From: an uncultured Christensenella sp.
GTDB lineage: Bacteria > Bacillota > Clostridia > Christensenellales > UBA3700
Direction of reading: 5' to 3'
NCBI GenBank assembly: GCA_910577845.1
Contig: CAJTNA010000036.1
Coordinates: 1-7,138 of the forward strand
Length of the DNA: 7,138 nucleotides
Position 1 is the stretch's first letter. The number at the start of each line of letters is the position of its first letter. A program made the translations under genes and the position numbers. Under the pieces are notes generated by a model that saw nothing but the letters and a program-made list of their open reading frames with translations, searched no databases and was not told the DNA's origin. Below are positions 1 to 5,249 of the stretch, one piece after another.

Positions 1-2292
1 AACATAAAAAGAATAGGGATAATCTTTTTAGCAGTAGCCATAGTTTGTCTTATGGTTATTGGTTGCTTAAGCGTTAATAACAATGGAAATGTTACTTTAT
101 TTGGTAGCTCAAATCAAGATTTTTCAGCTCAAGGATATAATAGTGGCAATAATGGTAGTGGTATAAGTAATGATACTATTACAAGTGATGGCGAAGTTGA
201 GGAGCAAGAGGAAACTTTTGACTTTGAGTTAGGCGTTACTGGAAAGACAATGGAGGAAAGTTGGAAAGAGGCAGTTGCAGAAGCATTATTGCCAGAAAAT
301 AGTGGAAAGACTATAAAAGTTAGATTGTTAAAAGATTGGATTGCAAGTTTAAATGACGATTATATGACATCTTTTGGTACTGATACAACAGAGAAAGCTT
401 TTGTTGAGGGTACTATAAATGTTCCTGAAGGTGCAAATATTGAATTGCATTTGAATGAGAAAAAGATTGATAGGGGATTATTTAGACCAAGACAAAATGG
501 TCACGTAATTACAATTGCTGGAACATTAACAATTAGAGATACTGATACTGCAATGTCTAAACTTTATTCTATTTATGAGCAATCTCCAACATTGCTTGCA
601 AGTGTTAAAAATGTAGGTAAAATAACTGGAGGTGCATCAGATTCCTCAGGTGGTGGTATTGTTTTATTAGAGGATTCTCATTTAATAGTAAAAGGTGGAA
701 TGATTTGTCAAAATCGTGCTGGTAATAGTGGTGGAGGAATAAACGTAAAATTAGCAACACTAGATTTTTATGATGGTGTTGTTAATAATAATACTGCACC
801 GAATTCTTTAGCAATTGGTGGAGGGGTATCAGTTGTAGGGTCAGAAGCCAACATATATGGCGGAATATTTGCAAATAATGAAACAGAATATCACGGTGGA
901 GGATTAGCGGTAGATAATTATGTTATTAGTAGTAGTAATTTTGTAGAATCAAATGTAACAATTAAAAATGGAATTTTTGTTAATAATAAAGCTAGATATG
1001 GTGCGGTTTCTGTTTATCGTTCTATGTTGGAGATATATGATTGCAAAGTTATAGATAATGTTGCAATAAATACTGGTGCAGGAATAATTGCTTGGGATTT
1101 AGCAACTCTTAAGATGTATGGTGGTTTAGTTTCAAACAATAGAGCTGAATATGGTTTGGGTGGTATTTCTACGGAAGAGACAAGTGGAGGTGCAGTTATG
1201 GTTGGACGAACTTCATCTTTTACAATGGAGGGAGGTGAGATTTCCAATAATGAACTAATTAATTCAGCTAGTAGTACTTGTAATGGTGGCGGAATTGGTG
1301 GACAGCAAAATGCAAGGATACTTCTTTTAGGCGGAGTAATTAAAAACAATAAAATTATTGATTTGGGAGGTGCAGAATCTCTTGGAGGTGGTGTTTGTAA
1401 TCTAACGAATACTGGTGAATTGGCTATTGGTGGTGATTTGCAAGTGTATTCAAACGAGGTAAATGGTAATCCGTCAGATATTTTCCTTTATGAGGGGCAA
1501 AAACTTAATGTTAATAAACCACTAATTAATAATCAAGATTTTTGTACCATTGGAATTCAGCTTGCAAACAGTTATGGCAATGTAGTATTTACTAATGGAT
1601 TTAGTGCAAATAACACAATGACACCTAGCAATTTCTTTTTCAATAGTGTTGGTGGTAAAATAGCAAATTTAAGCAACTCTGAAGTAATGTTTGAAAACAC
1701 TTTGGTAAGTGAAAAGTATGACTATATTTATTATGAAAATAATATCAGAAAGAGTTATAAAGATAATAATTTGACTCACGCACTTAATGACTTTGAAAAA
1801 ATAAAATATGTAAACAATGGTTTGCTAGTTCTTGGTAATATTGAAAGTTATACCTCAATTAACGAATTTGTGTCAAATATAAATTTTGATACCACAAATA
1901 TTAAATTGATAAATAGTCAAGGCGTTTGGGTGCTTGATAAAGGTGTATTAAATGAGGATATAGGCATAACTGTAAATATGCTTGCGGATGAAAATGAGTT
2001 ATCAGTCGGAACAGGCTGGATAGTTGAAACCTATTCTGAAAGCGGTGATATAATTGAAACAATCTACTTATCAGTGTTGGGTGACCTAACTGGAGATGGC
2101 AAGGTAAACTCTGCGGACTTAAATTACTTAAGGCAGTTGGTAATTAGTGACAATATGTTTGATAGTTTGGACATTAAACCATATTTGCAACTTGCAACAT
2201 TGATAGTGAATAAAAATGGCATATCAAGCGGTGATGCAGATATACTATGGCAAGTGGTGTTAGGCAATATTGATATAAGATATTTCATTTAA
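1..2292 (+). CDS. Surface lipoprotein with beta-helix repeats and dockerin-like C-terminus, 5' partial
   Basis: The reading frame is open from base 1, and the 17 codons before the first ATG (52) encode a basic N-terminus (K3, R4) and a hydrophobic stretch running into a lipobox-like VIGC, Cys at visible residue 22. The true start is therefore probably just left of the window, and the ATG at 52 lies inside the signal peptide. A low-complexity Ser/Asn/Gly and acidic linker follows. Residues about 130-180 (LHLNEKKIDRG, then ITIAGTLTIRD) resemble the lead-in common in Clostridia beta-helix proteins. Roughly residues 205-480 carry degenerate repeats with GGG(I/V/L) turns followed by NN-rich loops, typical of right-handed parallel beta-helices. 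The last 70 residues look dockerin-like: GDLTGDGKVNSADLNYLRQL is a good calcium-binding repeat, while the second repeat is degenerate. Likely role (inference): membrane-anchored adhesin or carbohydrate-interacting surface protein. No catalytic site is recognised. It ends with TAA and a strong terminator about 90 bases on. Confidence 0.85.
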   Translation, partial: NIKRIGIIFLAVAIVCLMVIGCLSVNNNGNVTLFGSSNQDFSAQGYNSGNNGSGISNDTITSDGEVEEQEETFDFELGVTGKTMEESWKEAVAEALLPENSGKTIKVRLLKDWIASLNDDYMTSFGTDTTEKAFVEGTINVPEGANIELHLNEKKIDRGLFRPRQNGHVITIAGTLTIRDTDTAMSKLYSIYEQSPTLLASVKNVGKITGGASDSSGGGIVLLEDSHLIVKGGMICQNRAGNSGGGINVKLATLDFYDGVVNNNTAPNSLAIGGGVSVVGSEANIYGGIFANNETEYHGGGLAVDNYVISSSNFVESNVTIKNGIFVNNKARYGAVSVYRSMLEIYDCKVIDNVAINTGAGIIAWDLATLKMYGGLVSNNRAEYGLGGISTEETSGGAVMVGRTSSFTMEGGEISNNELINSASSTCNGGGIGGQQNARILLLGGVIKNNKIIDLGGAESLGGGVCNLTNTGELAIGGDLQVYSNEVNGNPSDIFLYEGQKLNVNKPLINNQDFCTIGIQLANSYGNVVFTNGFSANNTMTPSNFFFNSVGGKIANLSNSEVMFENTLVSEKYDYIYYENNIRKSYKDNNLTHALNDFEKIKYVNNGLLVLGNIESYTSINEFVSNINFDTTNIKLINSQGVWVLDKGVLNEDIGITVNMLADENELSVGTGWIVETYSESGDIIETIYLSVLGDLTGDGKVNSADLNYLRQLVISDNMFDSLDIKPYLQLATLIVNKNGISSGDADILWQVVLGNIDIRYFI

Positions 2293-2339
2293 AAATGTTA
2301 GATTAAAATTTAACAACAATTAAATTTATAGTTTAATAC

Positions 2340-2383
2340 TTAATAATAACTAAAATTATACTTAAATTTAATAATAATTAAAA
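2340..2383. repeat. Degenerate AT-rich direct repeat after the beta-helix gene
   Basis: TTAATAATAACTAAAA at 2340-2355 recurs as TTAATAATAATTAAAA at 2368-2383, 15 of 16 bases identical with a 28-base offset. Just upstream, AAATTTAA (2306-2313) and TTAAATTT (2320-2327) form an all-A/T inverted repeat around CAACAA. In such AT-rich DNA this may be mere low complexity; no function is assigned. Confidence 0.4.
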
Positions 2384-2423
2384 CAACCTAGTTACGGATT
2401 TTGTATCTAGGTTGTTTTTTTTT
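2380..2423 (+). terminator. Intrinsic terminator of the beta-helix lipoprotein gene
   Basis: ACAACCTAG (2383-2391) pairs perfectly with CTAGGTTGT (2407-2415). Inside, TAC/GTA continues the stem after a T-T mismatch. Nine Ts follow (2415-2423). Four As on the 5' side (2380-2383) extend the pairing and give a weaker T-tract in the minus direction, so it may also serve the convergent phospholipase gene. Confidence 0.9.
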
Positions 2424-2424
2424 G

Positions 2425-2465
2425 TGGTGGTATTTAAAGTCCCGTAGGTTTAATATTTACCACCA
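2425..2465. repeat. Imperfect hairpin between the two converging genes
   Basis: TGGTGGTA (2425-2432) is the exact inverse of TACCACCA (2458-2465). A second helix, TTTAA against TTAAA, lies inside after an asymmetric internal loop, and the apex is GC-richer than its surroundings (CCCGTAGG). It has no T-run on either strand, so it is not a standard terminator. It abuts the terminator at 2380-2423 and lies in the 262-base gap between convergent genes. Possible mRNA 3'-end structure; function unknown. Confidence 0.45.
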
Positions 2466-2496
2466 ATTTAGGGGTGCTAAATTTGTAAATTTTTAA

Positions 2497-2520
2497 AAAA
2501 GCTTGCGAAAATCGTGCTTA
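2497..2520 (-). terminator. Weak candidate terminator for the phospholipase-like gene
   Basis: Read on the minus strand, AAGC, then CGA-TTT-TCG, then GCTT form two short helices separated by a small internal loop, followed by TTTT and more A/T. It starts about 35 bases after the TAG stop of the minus-strand gene. The stem is short and A/U-rich, so this is tentative; the stronger hairpin at 2380-2423 may be the true end. Confidence 0.35.
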
Positions 2521-2554
2521 TTTTAAAAATCGTTTAATTTTATAACTTTACTTG

Positions 2555-3598
2555 CTATAATTGTGCTTTTGTAAAAGCTTCAAATTCTGTAGTCATCTCG
2601 CTTTTAACAATTCCTTTTGATATATTAAGATGAAGCACACAATTAGTCTTTTCTAGGTCACTGCCTACAAAATCACGCATTATTATATTTATGGCATTTA
2701 GATAACTTGCATTGCTTTCCATATTGCGAATAAAGTTGCTCATATTTTGGTTATGTTTTTTTTCTAATTTTTCAAGATTACCTAAAAGTGATGGCAATGT
2801 TAACTGACCTTGCAAAATGGTAATACGATTTTGATTAGATAAAATATGTTCCATATATTTTGGTAGAGCTTCCTTTATAAATTCCTCAGTGGATTTTTTG
2901 TTTTCCACCTCATCATAAAGCGAATCAAGTACAGCGTTTTCTATTGTGCAAGAATCATTATTGCGTCTAAAAAGATATGGGTAATCAGAAGAATTTGCTG
3001 AATTGTTACCCCAAGTGATAACTACTTTACCACGAACGTCTTTAAGTGTCAGGCTTGCAATAAAATCCAAATCAGTATAAGGTGTATTATTTTGTATAGC
3101 TAAGTCAAGTAGACCAGTATCTTTGAGTGCCTCTATTACATCTTCTTGTGAGTCATTTTTAAAATGTTGAAAATCCAATATTAAAAATTCACTTTTGTTA
3201 GTCTGCATAAAAGCAACAATGTCTTTGGCAATACTTTCAAAGGAACAACCACTTGTATCAGGTCCGTGAAAAATGTTTAACTCACCATTTTTCTTTTTAT
3301 TTACTCTTATGTCAAAGTATCTGCAACCAAACGAAAGTTGTTCACCAATAGTGTAATTTTGAGTGATTGTCATAGCCTTATAAATGCTGTGCAACTCGGA
3401 AGTTCCGCTATCGTGAGAGCCTAGTAAAGCGATTTTTGTAATAGGTGTATCGTCTTTAATCTTGCTTAGCCAGTTATTATAGAAAGTTGCTTGCTTATCA
3501 TCAAGTTTTATTGGCTCATTTTTTGCACACGCTGTCAGCGAAAATGCAACAATAACAAGGAATAAACAAGTTAAAAATATTGCTGAAAATTTTTTCAT
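2555..3598 (-). CDS. Lipoprotein, PI-PLC X-domain (PLCXD-like) phosphodiesterase
   Basis: The 347-residue product starts with a textbook lipoprotein signal: MKK, a hydrophobic core, and lipobox LTAC with Cys24. The mature protein resembles phosphatidylinositol-specific phospholipase C X domains. LLGSHDSGTSEL (about residues 58-69) carries the first catalytic His62. LSFGCRYFDIR (88-98) carries Asp96 and Arg98. IFHGP (109-113) supplies the second catalytic His111. SEFLILDFQHF (136-146) matches the strand and loop typical of PLCXD-type members. GKVVITWG (190-197), ILQGQLTLP (261-269) and NIIMRDFVG (304-312, Asp309) match later family positions. Family chemistry is cleavage of a phosphodiester in inositol or related phospholipids; the substrate here cannot be read from sequence. 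The start is supported by AAGGAG at 3604-3609, five bases upstream. The stop is TAG. It converges on the beta-helix gene and is divergent from the integrase. Export and anchoring suggest action on membrane or host lipids (inference). Confidence 0.88.
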   Translation of the reverse strand: MKKFSAIFLTCLFLVIVAFSLTACAKNEPIKLDDKQATFYNNWLSKIKDDTPITKIALLGSHDSGTSELHSIYKAMTITQNYTIGEQLSFGCRYFDIRVNKKKNGELNIFHGPDTSGCSFESIAKDIVAFMQTNKSEFLILDFQHFKNDSQEDVIEALKDTGLLDLAIQNNTPYTDLDFIASLTLKDVRGKVVITWGNNSANSSDYPYLFRRNNDSCTIENAVLDSLYDEVENKKSTEEFIKEALPKYMEHILSNQNRITILQGQLTLPSLLGNLEKLEKKHNQNMSNFIRNMESNASYLNAINIIMRDFVGSDLEKTNCVLHLNISKGIVKSEMTTEFEAFTKAQL

Positions 3599-3711
3599 AA
3601 TCTCTCCTTAAAAAAGTCTCTTGTATGATAAAAGCAAATAGAATGTAAATTTTAATACATATAAACTAATGTGCATTTTTGCTTAAGTAACAAATGCTTA
3701 ATACAATGAGT

Positions 3712-3740
3712 ATTATACTACAAATAATTGTAAAAGTAAA
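3712..3740 (-). promoter_or_regulatory. Candidate sigma-A promoter of the phospholipase-like gene
   Basis: On the minus strand there is TTTACT (3735-3740), a 17-base spacer and a perfect TATAAT (3712-3717). Transcription would start near 3705, leaving a leader of about 105 bases before the AAGGAG site and ATG. The leader contains two direct copies of TTAAGCA and a GCATTT/AAATGC inverted pair. Confidence 0.6.
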
Positions 3741-3741
3741 G

Positions 3742-3753
3742 ACATTTAAATGT
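3742..3753. promoter_or_regulatory. Perfect 12-bp palindrome, possible operator
   Basis: ACATTTAAATGT is fully self-complementary and lies one base upstream of the minus-strand -35 hexamer at 3735-3740, in the divergent region between the phospholipase-like and integrase genes. The position suits an activator or repressor site. It is A/T-dominated, so chance is possible. Confidence 0.35.
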
Positions 3754-3893
3754 ATATTAATAGTGAAATAAATTTTGATAAAAATTACTAAATGCAATAT
3801 TTTAATATTTTTAATGTAAATAAAATAAAATAAATATATAAAAATTTTCCGAAAATGTAAATAAATTCTATGTAAAATTGCTCTATTGTGAAT

Positions 3894-3899
3894 TATAAT
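3894..3899 (+). promoter_or_regulatory. Candidate -10 box of the integrase gene
   Basis: A perfect TATAAT lies 48 bases before the integrase ATG. The hexamer 17 bases upstream (TGTAAA, 3871-3876) is a poor -35 match, and there is no TG extension. The promoter may be weak or need an activator. Predicted start is near 3906, inside the dyad at 3903-3925. Confidence 0.5.
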
Positions 3900-3902
3900 T
3901 AA

Positions 3903-3933
3903 ATTATCACCATTGGTGAAATAATATTTTTTT
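3903..3933 (+). promoter_or_regulatory. Dyad plus T-run before the integrase: operator or attenuator candidate
   Basis: ATTA-TCACC (3903-3911), loop ATT, GGTGA (3915-3919), a two-base bulge, and TAAT (3922-3925) form a hairpin followed by seven Ts (3927-3933), directly before the AGGAGGA ribosome site (3934-3940). The same half-site word recurs on the left as TTGTGAATTATAAT (3886-3899). Three related TGGTGA...TAAT-like words thus cluster over the -10 box and start point. It could be an autoregulatory operator or a short leader terminator. Both readings are inference. Confidence 0.45.
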
Positions 3934-3947
3934 AGGAGGACCATAAT

Positions 3948-4880
3948 ATGGTTTACAAAAATTGGAGCAGTGAGTGGCTAAACTGCTACGTAAAGCCACA
4001 AGTAAAAGAGAGGACATACGCTAAGTACTGTCATTTGATGAATAGGCACATCTTGCCTGAGTTAGGCGATTATCATTTAGATGAATTGTCAACACGTGTG
4101 TTACAGCAATTTGTTAATAAATTGCGTGATGATGGATTTGCAAGTGCAACTATCCATGGTATGATTTCGCTTTTGAAGTTGTCATTGATTAAAGCGGTAG
4201 AACTAGAGATTGTAGATAAAGAATATACTACATATCTAAGCAGACCAAAGATTCAAACAAAAAGGGTAGAATGTTTTTCTATCCAAGAACAACGCAAAAT
4301 AGAAAATTATGCATCTATCTTAGAGCGACCTAAGTATTTTGGTATTTTGTTGTCACTTTATACTGGAATGAGATTGGGTGAACTACTTGCACTTGAGTGG
4401 TCAGACATTGATATCCGAAAGAACATTATCAAAGTAACAAAGTCTTGTCACGATAGTTGGAAAAATCACGGATATGTTAAGGTAATTGACACACCTAAAA
4501 CATCAAATTCAGTACGTATTATTCCTATGCCTAAGGCTTTAATTCCTTACTTTAAAATTATGCGTAGACAAGCAGTTACAAAGTTTGTCATACCAGGACG
4601 TACACCTTATGGTGCGGAGGTAAGGACATATCAAAGATTTTTTGAGAGTATGTTACGGGAAATTGGCGTTGCACACAAAGGCTTCCACTCTTTAAGGCAC
4701 ACTTTTGCTACTAGAGCACTTGAATGTGGTATGGATGTTAAAACATTGTCAGAAATTTTGGGACACGCTAGCCCAATGATTACGTTAAACAGATATGCTC
4801 ATTCAATGTTTGACCACAAGTCATCAATGATGAATAGACTTGGCAGACTATTAGTAAGGACTCAAGATAATTTTAATTAA
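3948..4880 (+). CDS. Tyrosine-type site-specific recombinase / integrase
   Basis: The 310-residue protein has a core-binding domain at about residues 4-97 (WSSEWLNCYVKP, then RTYAKYCHLMNRHILPELG) of the kind seen in Tn916/ICE-like and phage integrases, and a catalytic domain from about residue 108. The full active site is present: Arg142 in TGMRLGEL, Lys184 in TPKTSNSVR, His247 and Arg250 in HSLRHTFATRA, His273 in LGHASP and nucleophile Tyr283 in NRYAHS. It should cut and rejoin DNA strands through a 3'-phosphotyrosyl link. It lacks the extra N-terminal arm-binding domain of longer Tn916-type integrases, so it is closer in size to Xer/invertase-type enzymes. AGGAGGA at 3934-3940, seven bases before ATG, fixes the start. 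No excisionase, tRNA, relaxase or phage gene is beside it. It may be an element remnant, or a chromosomal recombinase such as a phase-variation invertase (inference). Confidence 0.95.
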   Translation: MVYKNWSSEWLNCYVKPQVKERTYAKYCHLMNRHILPELGDYHLDELSTRVLQQFVNKLRDDGFASATIHGMISLLKLSLIKAVELEIVDKEYTTYLSRPKIQTKRVECFSIQEQRKIENYASILERPKYFGILLSLYTGMRLGELLALEWSDIDIRKNIIKVTKSCHDSWKNHGYVKVIDTPKTSNSVRIIPMPKALIPYFKIMRRQAVTKFVIPGRTPYGAEVRTYQRFFESMLREIGVAHKGFHSLRHTFATRALECGMDVKTLSEILGHASPMITLNRYAHSMFDHKSSMMNRLGRLLVRTQDNFN

Positions 4881-4911
4881 TTTTCTTAAATTTTTCTAAT
4901 TTTTTTATTTT

Positions 4912-4943
4912 CTGTTTGCTGTTTTTATGCAAATAGTATTTTT
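4912..4943 (+). terminator. Probable integrase terminator
   Basis: CTGTTTGC (4912-4919) pairs with GCAAATAG (4929-4936), eight pairs including one G-U, around a nine-base loop. It is followed by TATTTTT and, after two As and a G, TTTT. It sits about 30 bases after the integrase stop. The stem is modest, but location and T-rich tail fit an intrinsic terminator. Confidence 0.6.
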
Positions 4944-4989
4944 AAGTTTTAATCAATTTAAGTTTTTTCTTATCTATCTAAATTCTTAA

Positions 4990-5018
4990 TTGACAATTAC
5001 CTGTTTTGATATTATAAT
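4990..5018 (+). promoter_or_regulatory. Perfect consensus sigma-A promoter
   Basis: TTGACA (4990-4995), exactly 17 bases, then TATAAT (5013-5018): both hexamers match consensus fully. Predicted start is near 5025. The next gene is the metallophosphoesterase at 5250, giving a leader of roughly 225 bases. No open reading frame of note lies between. Confidence 0.8.
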
Positions 5019-5030
5019 TGTATTATATTT

Positions 5031-5046
5031 ATACGAATTTTCGTAT
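5031..5046 (+). promoter_or_regulatory. Inverted repeat at the predicted transcript 5' end
   Basis: ATACGAA (5031-5037) and TTCGTAT (5040-5046) are perfect inverse copies. They begin about six bases after the predicted start of the consensus promoter, a normal place for a repressor operator, or for a 5' hairpin protecting the RNA. Neither role can be chosen from sequence alone. Confidence 0.45.
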
Positions 5047-5085
5047 TGTATTACGACACATTAGTAACTTTATTATTGTGCGAAG

Positions 5086-5168
5086 TTAATGGTAAAAACA
5101 TAATTTTATTCTTTTGAAAATTAGCATAAATAAACATATGTATAACCATTTAATTAGTAATTAATGGT
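5086..5168 (+). promoter_or_regulatory. Leader segment with two competing pairings
   Basis: TTAATGGT occurs twice (5086-5093 and 5161-5168), and both copies are complementary to the single ACCATTTAA segment at 5145-5153. The downstream pairing makes a good hairpin (5145-5150 and 5152-5154 with 5160-5168, bulged T at 5151, loop TAGTA); the upstream one would make a long-range stem. The two are mutually exclusive, as in attenuators or riboswitch-like leaders. There is no T-run after the hairpin, and the ribosome site is not visibly masked. An ACATATGT palindrome lies at 5134-5141. No known riboswitch class is recognised. Confidence 0.35.
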
Positions 5169-5177
5169 GTAGTATTA

Positions 5178-5206
5178 TTGTCAACATTTATATTATTAGC
5201 TATGTT
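5178..5206 (+). promoter_or_regulatory. Second candidate promoter nearer the phosphoesterase
   Basis: TTGTCA (5178-5183), a 17-base spacer and TATGTT (5201-5206) would start transcription near 5213, about 37 bases before the ATG. It is weaker than the consensus promoter upstream. A TTGACA at 5208-5213 also exists, but its 17-base-spaced partner TATTAA would place the start inside the ribosome site, so that one is unlikely. TTAGCTA occurs twice here (5196-5202, 5216-5222). Confidence 0.4.
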
Positions 5207-5249
5207 ATTGACAGCTTAGCTAAAATAAAGTATTAATCAAAGGGGAATT

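Noticed and set aside
1014..1349. A 111-codon minus-strand frame inside the beta-helix gene
   Set aside because: Its Pro-rich composition mirrors the Gly codons of the repeat gene on the other strand; a shadow frame.
600..1440. Glycine-rich repeated stretches as a tandem DNA repeat or CRISPR-like array
   Set aside because: The repetition is at protein level only (beta-helix turns), with varying spacing and no conserved DNA unit.
3666..3944. A 92-codon frame on the minus strand upstream of the phospholipase-like gene
   Set aside because: Its composition is just translated A/T (Ile, Tyr, Phe, Lys), it has no ribosome site before its ATG, it runs through the promoters of both flanking genes and shows no motif.
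5208..5236. TTGACA with TATTAA at 17 bases as the phosphoesterase promoter
   Set aside because: The predicted start would fall inside the ribosome binding site at 5239-5245, leaving no usable leader.
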